Positions 19,801 through 27,322 of a stretch of DNA of 39,424 nucleotides are shown here, one piece after another. How positions within the stretch are numbered: position 1 is the first letter of the stretch; each line of letters begins with the position of its first letter. The position numbers and the translations under genes are program-made. This DNA is from Polaribacter sp. (lineage in GTDB: Bacteria; Bacteroidota; Bacteroidia; Flavobacteriales; Flavobacteriaceae): assembly GCA_023258495.1 (NCBI GenBank), contig JALQZD010000395.1, positions 1-39,424 on the forward strand. Direction: 5' to 3'. The notes beneath the pieces were generated by a model. That model saw only the letters and a program-made list of their open reading frames with translations. It had not been told where the DNA came from and ran no database searches.

Positions 19801-20255
19801 CCTCAGAATATGCAAAAAAAACTGTTCAAGAGCTTTTCTCTAAAGAAATTATAGACAATTCTATTGTAAAACAAATAAATACACCTAGCTCAGTAATCGC
19901 TATCAATCAAGGAAATGGCAACTTTACCATTAAAGAATTACCAGATAGAATTCAACTTTCTTGTGTATGCGATATTGAATCTATAGATGTAAATAACGAT
20001 GGCAATACGGACATTATCATGGGAGGGAACAACTATGAATACAAACCCCAGTATTCTCGATTAGACTCTGGTTATGGAGATGTATTGCTTAACGATGGAA
20101 ACGCTAATTTCACATGGCAAGATTATCAAAAAAGTGGCTTTTTTGTGAAAGATGAAATCAAGCATCTTAAGGTGTTTAAAGACCGTAAAGGAAGTCAGTT
20201 TGTCATCACAGCAATTAACGATAATAACCCTAGAGTATTTAAAATCAATGAATAG
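16899..20255 (+). CDS. FG-GAP/VCBS-repeat ASPIC/UnbV lipoprotein 2
   Basis: A 1,118-residue paralogue of the preceding gene. The lipobox is FFSC (Cys 29 from the first ATG; an ATG three codons later is an equally good start). It again shows seven Ca-loop motifs (DINNDGLAD, DYDKDGDLD, DLDNDGDLD and others), an ASPIC/UnbV domain at about 544-610 (FAIGTKVKLFFDNQ, MTIGLG), and seven more loops. Near the C-terminus it shares with its paralogues a segment that reads QYSRLDSGYGDVLLNDG here. It should be exported and membrane-anchored with the active surface in the periplasm or outside. Its stop overlaps the start of the third paralogue by eight bases (ATGAATAG). Function is unknown beyond a likely calcium-stabilised binding scaffold. 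Confidence 0.88.
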   Translation: MQRMFDRKNIQIRIYLIAYIISFLNFFSCAEKTQDKQTLFTEIPSSQTGIDFVNKVKNQKKFNIFKYRNFYNGGGVAIGDINNDGLADIYMTANMGPNKLYLNKGNFTFEDISASAGVEGNKPWSTGVNMVDINNDGLLDIYVSNAGNLEGNNHDNDLYINNGDLTFTQKAQEYNLAKTGFSTHATFFDYDKDGDLDAYILNNSNIPVSSLGYAEQRKVRAQDWKNVPHIFRGVGDMLLRNDGDVFTDVSEEAGIYGSLIGFGLGVMISDINHDLYPDIYVSNDFYERDYLYINNQDGTFTEEIKNWVSRLPLSAMGVDMADINNDGLADIFITDMLPEADQRVKSVMEFEGYDVFKLKQSKDFYQQYIQNTLQLNNGNESFSEIAYFSGVSATDWSWAGLLFDMDNDGYRDIYITNGINHDLTDLDFVDFFANEIIQKMALTGKKETIDSIIDKMPVVPLPNYTYKNNKNLTFDNVSKPWGLGKPSRSNGAAYGDLDNDGDLDLVVNNVNMKAFVYKNNASEMKNHNYIKIKFKGQEGNQFAIGTKVKLFFDNQIIFQELIPSRGFQSSMQYPMTIGLGNTKEIDSIHIIWPNDAFTRLSNVKSNQTLNLSQKDASQTFKPQKKKFTPSLLSEVKNKNVVKHTENLYNDFNYEGLISKKLSQEGPALATADINGDGNEDIFIGGANGQSATLYLHKGKGILSKIPQKVFEDDKSYEDTAATFLDVDNDGDQDLVVGSGGNEVGQNKMETRLYLNNGKGRFTRSETKLPSTGDNVAIITSYDFDNDGDEDLFIGARSVVGTYGIDPKHLLLENDKGNFKDVTDRKGFALKKAGMITDATWADTNNDGRKDLITVSEWGTPKLFLNGRRGSLKASNSSLDSLYGWWGAIKETDIDGDGDIDLILGNQGKNAHYTPTKNRPMKLWINDFDNNGTIEQITTQSFDNKDYPLHQKKEIVAQLVSLKKQNLKASEYAKKTVQELFSKEIIDNSIVKQINTPSSVIAINQGNGNFTIKELPDRIQLSCVCDIESIDVNNDGNTDIIMGGNNYEYKPQYSRLDSGYGDVLLNDGNANFTWQDYQKSGFFVKDEIKHLKVFKDRKGSQFVITAINDNNPRVFKINE

Positions 20256-23200
20256 AGCTATCTGTATCGGAATAATCCTGTTGAGCATGGTTCGTTGTAA
20301 GCCTGAAGGGAGTGTATTCAAAAATGTACCTCCTAAACAATCGGGAGTTGATTTTATCAATCAGGTCACAGCAACAGATGAACTCAACATCTTGGACTAT
20401 CTTTACTTTTACAATGGTGGTGGTGTTTCTATTGGTGATATCAATAATGATGGCTTACCCGATATTTATCTAACAGCTAATCAATTAAAAAATAAACTCT
20501 ATTTGAACAAAGGAAATCTTCAATTTGAAGACATTACCACAACAGCAGGAGTTGCAGGAAATAGTACTTGGAATACTGGTACGGTAATGGCAGATGTAAA
20601 TAATGACGGGTTCTTAGATATTTATGTGTGTACAGTTGTTGGAATTAATGGCTTTGACGGCCATAATGAGCTGTTCATCAATAATGGAGATAACACATTT
20701 TCTGAACAATCTGCTAAATACGGTTTGGATTTTGATACCTACAGTTCCTCAGCAGCCTTTTTTGACTATGATTTGGATGGTGATTTAGATATGTACCTAC
20801 TAAACCATGCGGTGCATACTCCAGAATCCTTTGGGAAAGTTGATTTACGTAACCGTCGTACGTACGAAACAGGAGATCGTTTAATGCGAAATGATGGCAC
20901 TACCTTTACAGATGTAAGTGAAGAAGCAGGAATTTACGGAGGGATCAATGGATACGGATTGGGTTTAAATATTTCTGATTTCAATAAAGATGGTTATCCT
21001 GATATTTATGTAGGGAATGATTTTCATGAAGATGATTACTACTATATAAATCAAGGTGATGGTACATTTAAGAACGAACTGACAGCATATTTCGGACACA
21101 CTTCTCGTTTTTCTATGGGAAATGATGCTGCCGATATCAACCATGACGGATGGCCCGATTTGATGTCTTTAGATATGTTACCTCAAGAAGAAAAAAGTAT
21201 CAAATCTACCGAAGGAGACGACAGCTATCAGACACTACAGTTACGAACAAAACAATTTGGTTACCACTATCAGTATACGCGTAACATGCTATACATCAAT
21301 CAGAAAAACACTCCATATCTGGAAACGGCTTTATTAAGTGGTGTTGCAGCTACCGATTGGAGTTGGAGTGTCTTAATTGAAGACTATAATCAAGATGGAA
21401 ATCAAGACATGTTTATTTCTAACGGAATTCCTAAACGACCCAATGATTTAGACTTTATCAAATTTGTATCGAGTGAAAAAATTCGAAAAAAAATAAATCA
21501 GACCAAACTTGTAGATCAAGAAGCGCTGAATATGATGCCCTCTGGTAAAACACACAATTACGTTTACGAAGGAACCGGAACACTTGCATTTAATGATCAA
21601 TCAGGAAAGTGGTTGGTAAAAGACAACTTAGTTTCTGGGGCTACTGCCTTTGGTGATCTAGATAATGATGGCGATTTGGATTTGGTTATTAATAACTTAA
21701 ACGAAAGTGCATTAATTCTTGAAAACAAAACAAATGCCTCTGCAAACTATCTAAAGCTTGCGTTCAAGAGTACAGAACAAAACGCTAAAGGTATTGGAAC
21801 AAAAGTGTATAGCTATCACAATGGAATTTTACAATACAAAGAACTTACTACAACCAGAGGATTTCAGGCAAGCTCAGAACCCATTGTACATTTTGGTTAT
21901 GGACAACATACAACAATAGATTCTATAAAAATTGTATGGCCCAATCAAAAAGAACAGATGCTGAGAAGTATAGCTGTCAATCAAACTCTATTGATTGATG
22001 ATAATAAAGCTCAAAAAAATAATCAGAATGTTTATGAATCATCAGCAAACCTCTTTACAAAAGTAGAGGATAATTTAGGGATTGACTTTGTACATAAAGA
22101 GGATGCATACGTAGATTTCCATCGTCAACGTTTAATTCCTTACAAAGTTTCTGAACAAGGGCCAGCACTTGCTGTTGGTGACTTAAATCATGATGGTACA
22201 GAAGATATCTTTTTGGGGAGCTCTCATCGTCAACCTTCCAGAATTTATCTGCAAAAAGAAGGACTTTTTCAACTTCAAAAATCAAAAACAGTCTATCAGG
22301 ATTCCATTGCAGAAGATGTTTCCGCTGCAATAATGGACATCAATAATGATAAAAAATCTGACCTGCTGGTAGCAACTGCAGGATCTGTTTTCCCAGAAAA
22401 TCACATATCAATGAGTACGCGTCTATATCTGCAAGAAGATGCTCAATTTGGTAAAGCCAAAACTATTGAAGACATTTTTGGAAACAGTTCAATCATTATT
22501 TCAGATGAAGAATATGTATTTGTTGGAGGGCATACGGTAACTAATAAGTATGGAGAAATTCCAAATTCATATATCCTTCGTAAAGAAAATGGAACACTCA
22601 AAAAAATTCAAGAGTTTCCTTTAGGAATGATTACTGATGCCATTTGGTCTGACTTTAATCAGGATGGGAAAAAAGATTTGATTGTTGTAGGAGAATGGAT
22701 GACTCCCTTATTTTTGGAACATCAACAAGGCACATTTGTAGAACAAGAAGTTTCCGGTGAGCTTTTAAGTGGTCTTTGGCAAAGTATTATCTCTTACGAC
22801 ATCGATCAAGACGGAGATATCGATTATTTATTAGGAAACTGGGGAACGAATTCAAAACTTACCGCCTCATCTAAATTTCCTCTGAAGCTATATTACAACG
22901 ATTTTAATAAAGATGGAGTGTATGACCCTATTGTTACGATCAATAAGCATGGTGATGAGTACGCTATAACTACCTTTGATGATTTAGCGTTACAAATGCC
23001 TGATCTCAGAAAAAAATACAATACTTATCAAGATTTTGCAGGACAAACCGTAGTTCAAATCTTTGGAAAAGAAGTTATAGAAAAATCAGAAACATTTGAA
23101 GTACAAACACTTGCATCTGGATATTTAAAAAATGAAAAAGGGAACTTCTATTTTGTTCCTTTTCAGGAAGAACTTCAATTAGCTCCTATTAAAACATTTG

Positions 23201-23460
23201 TAAAGTACGATTTTGATCATGATGGAAAGCAAGAAGTATTGACAGCAGGAAACTTCTTTGGAGTAATTCCTTATCACGGGCGGTTTGACTCGTTTCCTGG
23301 AGCATTGATTCAATCTGATGCACAGATTCAATTAGGGAATACCTTAGGACTTGACTTCCAGTTTAAATCTGCACGACATCTTACCATTATTCATATCAAC
23401 AAGAAACCTTACTTACTAGCGACTTTCAATAATGAAAAAGTACAACTCTATGAATTTTAA
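20248..23460 (+). CDS. FG-GAP/VCBS-repeat ASPIC/UnbV lipoprotein 3
   Basis: A 1,070-residue third paralogue. The frame is open to 20152, but the ATG at 20248 gives a short lipoprotein signal (MNRAICIGIILLSMVRC, Cys 17), so that start is chosen; it overlaps gene 2 by eight bases. Seven Ca-loop motifs precede the ASPIC/UnbV domain (about 512-580, KGIGTKVYSYHNG) and only six follow. The expected tenth loop is replaced by SDEEYVFVGG near 22500, so one blade has probably lost its calcium. A block of 35 bases matches gene 2 with one difference (20905-20939), which suggests recent duplication or gene conversion. Role as for its paralogues: probably a surface or periplasmic binding scaffold, not established. 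Confidence 0.88.
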   Translation: MNRAICIGIILLSMVRCKPEGSVFKNVPPKQSGVDFINQVTATDELNILDYLYFYNGGGVSIGDINNDGLPDIYLTANQLKNKLYLNKGNLQFEDITTTAGVAGNSTWNTGTVMADVNNDGFLDIYVCTVVGINGFDGHNELFINNGDNTFSEQSAKYGLDFDTYSSSAAFFDYDLDGDLDMYLLNHAVHTPESFGKVDLRNRRTYETGDRLMRNDGTTFTDVSEEAGIYGGINGYGLGLNISDFNKDGYPDIYVGNDFHEDDYYYINQGDGTFKNELTAYFGHTSRFSMGNDAADINHDGWPDLMSLDMLPQEEKSIKSTEGDDSYQTLQLRTKQFGYHYQYTRNMLYINQKNTPYLETALLSGVAATDWSWSVLIEDYNQDGNQDMFISNGIPKRPNDLDFIKFVSSEKIRKKINQTKLVDQEALNMMPSGKTHNYVYEGTGTLAFNDQSGKWLVKDNLVSGATAFGDLDNDGDLDLVINNLNESALILENKTNASANYLKLAFKSTEQNAKGIGTKVYSYHNGILQYKELTTTRGFQASSEPIVHFGYGQHTTIDSIKIVWPNQKEQMLRSIAVNQTLLIDDNKAQKNNQNVYESSANLFTKVEDNLGIDFVHKEDAYVDFHRQRLIPYKVSEQGPALAVGDLNHDGTEDIFLGSSHRQPSRIYLQKEGLFQLQKSKTVYQDSIAEDVSAAIMDINNDKKSDLLVATAGSVFPENHISMSTRLYLQEDAQFGKAKTIEDIFGNSSIIISDEEYVFVGGHTVTNKYGEIPNSYILRKENGTLKKIQEFPLGMITDAIWSDFNQDGKKDLIVVGEWMTPLFLEHQQGTFVEQEVSGELLSGLWQSIISYDIDQDGDIDYLLGNWGTNSKLTASSKFPLKLYYNDFNKDGVYDPIVTINKHGDEYAITTFDDLALQMPDLRKKYNTYQDFAGQTVVQIFGKEVIEKSETFEVQTLASGYLKNEKGNFYFVPFQEELQLAPIKTFVKYDFDHDGKQEVLTAGNFFGVIPYHGRFDSFPGALIQSDAQIQLGNTLGLDFQFKSARHLTIIHINKKPYLLATFNNEKVQLYEF

Positions 23461-24793
23461 ATTGATAAAAAAACGATTCTTACTTGCTGTATTACTTGTA
23501 AATTTTCTTTTCTCATGTAAGAACGAAGAACCTATTGATATAGAAACCAATGATTTTTTTAAAAGTGTAGATAAGGTAACCGAAATTATGGTACACGATA
23601 TCTTTTCGCCACCCGTTGCAAGTCGTGTATATGTGTACCCTAATATTGCTGCCTATGAAATTATTGCTCAAAAGGAAGATTACAACTCTTTGGCAGGGCA
23701 ACTAACAAATTTAACAGCAATTCCAAAAATTGAACAGCCCAATGTTCATATAGAAATGGCTGCACTCATGGCACATTTGGAATTGAGTAAAAAACTTATT
23801 TTCTCTGAAGATAAACTCATGACCTACAGAGACAGCCTATATTCTGTTTGGGAAGACAAAAATTCTACACAATTTAAAGCTACCAAATCATATGCAACTC
23901 AAGTCGTAAGTCACATTGAAGAATGGATGAATCAAGACCATTATGCACAGACGCGTACCATGCCAAAATATACGGTAAATACCAATGATCCATCCAGATG
24001 GCAACCTACTCCTCCTGCCTATATGGATGCTATAGAACCTAATTGGAATAAGATACGTCCTATGGTGTTGGATTCTGCTTCACAATTCAAACCCGAAAAA
24101 CACCCAGAATTTTCACTTAAAAAAAATACTGCTTTCTTTAAGGAACTTACAGAGGTATATACGGTAAGTAAGGAGATTACAAAAAAAGGAGACAATTCAG
24201 AAGAAATACAAATCGCCCAATTTTGGGATTGCAATCCTTATGTGTCTGTTACAAGAGGACACTTGATGTTTGCTTCCAAGAAAATAACTCCAGGCGCTCA
24301 TTGGATTGGAATTACCAAAATAGCTTGTCAGAAAAATACTTCAAATTTTGACGATACCGTTGCAACTTTTACAAAAACATCTATTGGGATTTTCGATGGA
24401 TTCATTAGTTGTTGGGATGAAAAATATAGGTCTAATTTGATCAGACCAGAAACATTAATCAATGAGCATATAGACGAAGAGTGGAAACCGATTCTACAAA
24501 CCCCTCCTTTTCCTGAATACACGAGCGGGCATTCTGTAGTTTCTGGTGCTGCCTCTACAATACTCACCTCAATATTTGGCGATAATTTTGCTTTTGATGA
24601 TACTTCTGAAATTCCTTATGGGTTACCTGTTCGTTCGTTCCCATCTTTTAACAAAGCTGCAGACGAAGCTGCTATGAGTAGATTATATGGTGGAATTCAT
24701 TACATGGCTGCTATTGTTAACGGATTATCACAAGGAAGAAATATAGGGAGTTTGGTCGTGAATAATGTACAATTAAAACCAACGAAGGAATAA
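23450..24793 (+). CDS. Vanadium-dependent haloperoxidase-like PAP2 lipoprotein
   Basis: A 447-residue lipoprotein (lipobox FLFSC, Cys 23) of the PAP2/vanadium haloperoxidase superfamily. The oxyanion-binding residues are all present: KX6RP (K325, R332), the central SGH (S359, H361) in PPFPEYTSGHS, and SRX5H (R411, H417) in SRLYGGIHY. The Asp/Glu often found four residues after the last His is Ala here. The fold can bind vanadate (halide oxidation) or act as a phosphatase; sequence alone does not decide. The ATG at 23450 overlaps the third ASPIC gene by 11 bases; another ATG lies six codons earlier. Tight coupling to the three ASPIC lipoproteins suggests they act together in the periplasm. Confidence 0.82.
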   Translation: MNFKLIKKRFLLAVLLVNFLFSCKNEEPIDIETNDFFKSVDKVTEIMVHDIFSPPVASRVYVYPNIAAYEIIAQKEDYNSLAGQLTNLTAIPKIEQPNVHIEMAALMAHLELSKKLIFSEDKLMTYRDSLYSVWEDKNSTQFKATKSYATQVVSHIEEWMNQDHYAQTRTMPKYTVNTNDPSRWQPTPPAYMDAIEPNWNKIRPMVLDSASQFKPEKHPEFSLKKNTAFFKELTEVYTVSKEITKKGDNSEEIQIAQFWDCNPYVSVTRGHLMFASKKITPGAHWIGITKIACQKNTSNFDDTVATFTKTSIGIFDGFISCWDEKYRSNLIRPETLINEHIDEEWKPILQTPPFPEYTSGHSVVSGAASTILTSIFGDNFAFDDTSEIPYGLPVRSFPSFNKAADEAAMSRLYGGIHYMAAIVNGLSQGRNIGSLVVNNVQLKPTKE

Positions 24794-24808
24794 AAATATT
24801 TTTGAAGT

Positions 24809-25717
24809 TTGAAAAAAAGGATTCTGTATATCATTGCACTAGGCGCCATTGCTCTTTTAAGCTGGTACTTTTTTCTTAGAAGTTATCATTATTCTGTAAG
24901 TTTTAAAACAAAACATACACCAGGTGCCATCTATTTAGAATTCCAGAATGGAAGAAATAATTCTAAAGTTCAAAATGAAGAGTTCTTAATCGATAGATAT
25001 CCAACCGCTATTCGGTTTTCGGAAATCTACGAGAATAATGATTCGCTTATTGAAATAAATTGGGAATTTGAGCGTGTCAATGAATCCATTTCACGTGTCT
25101 CTGCAAAGTTTACAGATCATAACAATTATTGGAAACAAAAAATGATTGTCCCTTTTGTAAAAAACGATTTTGTGAGATTTAGTATTTCCAAAGCAAAAGA
25201 ACAATTAGGAATACTTACTAAACATCAGAAGCAGTATAAAATTTCTAAAGTAACAGAAGCACAAATTCCAGAGAGATATTGTGCGTGTACTTCTGTGAAA
25301 GATGCTACTATGCAGACCAAAGCAAATAAAATGATGTTCTATAATAAAACTTTGGTTGATTTTTTTCGAGCGAATGACTTTAAGATTAAAGATTTTCCAC
25401 TTTTAGATGTCACTCATTGGGATTTTGCCACAGAAGCTTTGAATTTTGATTTTTGTTTTCCAGTACCAAAACAAGAAAATTATAAAAATATCGGTGATAT
25501 TGTTTTCAAAACAATTCCCGCACAAAAAGCCTTGAAAATTACATTTAATGGCAACTATATTATTTCTGATCGAAGTTGGTTTTCTATAGTAGAATATGCT
25601 GCAAAAGAGGGTATAGAAATCAGTCCTTTACCTATTGAGTTCTATTTTAATGACCCTCATTCTGGTGAAAATGAGATTAATTGGGTTACAGAAGTTTATA
25701 TGCCTATTTTGGAATAG
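24809..25717 (+). CDS. Membrane-anchored protein with GyrI-like effector-binding domain
   Basis: A 302-residue protein with a TTG start, one N-terminal hydrophobic helix (about residues 6-23, KRILYIIALGAIALLSWYFF) and a C-terminal GyrI-like/AraC effector-binding domain (about 145-300). The domain end is typical: LPIEFYFNDP followed by WVTEVYMPI. The middle (about 27-140) may be SRPBCC-like, as in related Bacteroidota proteins, but this is weak. There is no DNA-binding domain, so it is not a classical regulator; it more likely binds a small hydrophobic or cationic compound at the outer face of the inner membrane. It follows the haloperoxidase-like gene by 15 bases and precedes the transporter by 66. 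The actual ligand is unknown. Confidence 0.65.
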   Translation: MKKRILYIIALGAIALLSWYFFLRSYHYSVSFKTKHTPGAIYLEFQNGRNNSKVQNEEFLIDRYPTAIRFSEIYENNDSLIEINWEFERVNESISRVSAKFTDHNNYWKQKMIVPFVKNDFVRFSISKAKEQLGILTKHQKQYKISKVTEAQIPERYCACTSVKDATMQTKANKMMFYNKTLVDFFRANDFKIKDFPLLDVTHWDFATEALNFDFCFPVPKQENYKNIGDIVFKTIPAQKALKITFNGNYIISDRSWFSIVEYAAKEGIEISPLPIEFYFNDPHSGENEINWVTEVYMPILE

Positions 25718-25783
25718 GTAGTTACCATATTAAGGTGTAGAATTTAATTATAAAAACATCAACAGCTAACTAAAAACAATCAT

Positions 25784-27322
25784 ATGGGCGGCATATTAAA
25801 ATTGAAAAAGCCAAACTTATCTTTTTGGCAAATATGGAACATGAATGTGGGGTTCTTTGGAATTCAGTTTAGTTTCGGTTTACAACAATCAGCTGTAAAC
25901 CCAATTTTTGAATTTCTTGGCGCACATCATGATGAATTACCCTTATTAAATCTTGCAGGACCTGTAACCGGATTACTCATTCAACCAATTATTGGTGCGA
26001 TTTCCGATAAAACTTGGTCTGTTCGATGGGGAAGGCGAAAACCATATTTTCTCATTGGTGCGATTTTAGCAAGCTTGTGTCTATTTGCATTCCCATTTAG
26101 CCCTGAACTGTGGTTTGCAGTAGGGTTACTTTGGATATTAGATGCTGCCAATAATACTGCTATGGAGCCATATAGAGCCTTTGTAGGAGATAAATTACCA
26201 GACAAACAGTTAACATTCGGGTATCAAATGCAAAGCCTGTTTGTAGGAGCTGGAATCACCGTTGCAAACTTTTCTCTATGGCTTTTTCAGGATTGGTTTA
26301 GTGCACCTTCTGGTGTTGAGGCCACAAATGCGATTCCTACTTGGGTATATTATTCCTTCTTCTTGGGCGCATTAGCATCGATTGGAACAGTAATGTGGTC
26401 GGTATGGAAAACTCCTGAAATTCCACCTACAGAAGAAGAGTTAAAAGAAATTAAGGAATTTAATAAAGCGAAACCACACCCTTTGGTACAAGTTTTTAGT
26501 GCACTAATTGTTGTCTTGTCTGTCCCAATTATAATTGGGTTGGGAATAGGATATCTTGTACCTTATCTATTTGAAAATTATAATTTACTGGTCATCGTAA
26601 TGCTGGTGATTGCATTTTTCTGGTTGTTATTCTTATACAAACTCATAAAGAACAACCCAGACAAGAATGCGATAAAAAAATTTGGAGATTTATTGATGCC
26701 TCTAATGGAAGCCTCTGAAGCCATTGCTGATATGCCAAAGTTTATGTGGCGATTGTCGGCGGTTTATTTCTTCCAATGGTATGCGTTATTCATTTATTGG
26801 CAGTTCATTTCTCCAATGCTGAAAAGCTCTATATCAGGAATAACAGCAGAAGAAGCTTTAGCTCAGGTAGGACTGATGAACGGAACCTATAATTTTGTAA
26901 CCATGATTGTTGCTTTAGCATTAGTTCCTTTAGCAGCAAAACATGGTTCGAAAAAAATATATGTCTTTAGCCTGTTTTTAACAGCCATTGCCATGCTCTC
27001 CATGCCCTATATCCAGAATGAATATGTACTTCTTCTTCCGATGGTATTTTTAGGAATTGGTTGGGCAGCTATGATGGGAATTCCCTACGCAATGGTATCA
27101 AAAGTAATTCCCTCCGATCGAAGAGGTGTCTATATGGGAATCGTGAATATGATGATTGTAATTCCGATGTTAATAGAGACAGTTTCGTTTGGCCCTATTG
27201 TTAAATACCTACTAAATGATAGTGCGATAAATGCGATACTCTTTGGAGGTGTTTTCTTTGCTATTTCTGCATTTTTGGCACTTGGATTAAACATGCCAAG
27301 AACTAAAGAATCAGAATCATGA
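25784..27322 (+). CDS. MFS (GPH/SLC45-type) disaccharide transporter
   Basis: A 512-residue inner-membrane transporter of the glycoside-pentoside-hexuronide/SLC45 type. The start resembles transporters found in Bacteroidota maltose loci (LSFWQIWNMNVGFFGIQFSF), followed by the loop SVRWGRRKPY and the region DAANNTAMEPYRAFVGD; a soluble loop lies at about 210-235. Relatives carry intact disaccharides such as maltose, sucrose or trehalose with protons. It overlaps the next MFS gene by four bases (ATGA), and a cytoplasmic trehalase follows, so trehalose uptake is the simplest reading. Sucrose or maltose cannot be excluded. Confidence 0.82.
   Translation: MGGILKLKKPNLSFWQIWNMNVGFFGIQFSFGLQQSAVNPIFEFLGAHHDELPLLNLAGPVTGLLIQPIIGAISDKTWSVRWGRRKPYFLIGAILASLCLFAFPFSPELWFAVGLLWILDAANNTAMEPYRAFVGDKLPDKQLTFGYQMQSLFVGAGITVANFSLWLFQDWFSAPSGVEATNAIPTWVYYSFFLGALASIGTVMWSVWKTPEIPPTEEELKEIKEFNKAKPHPLVQVFSALIVVLSVPIIIGLGIGYLVPYLFENYNLLVIVMLVIAFFWLLFLYKLIKNNPDKNAIKKFGDLLMPLMEASEAIADMPKFMWRLSAVYFFQWYALFIYWQFISPMLKSSISGITAEEALAQVGLMNGTYNFVTMIVALALVPLAAKHGSKKIYVFSLFLTAIAMLSMPYIQNEYVLLLPMVFLGIGWAAMMGIPYAMVSKVIPSDRRGVYMGIVNMMIVIPMLIETVSFGPIVKYLLNDSAINAILFGGVFFAISAFLALGLNMPRTKESES

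Noticed and set aside
20152-20247. 32-residue extension of ASPIC lipoprotein 3
   Set aside because: It would overlap gene 2 by over 100 bases and bury the lipoprotein signal; the ATG at 20248 restores it.
13557-23460. Many repeats of AATAATGATGG-like DNA as a CRISPR or satellite array
   Set aside because: They encode the NNDG loops of FG-GAP blades, are irregularly spaced and in frame; no spacers exist. I see no CRISPR array in the window.
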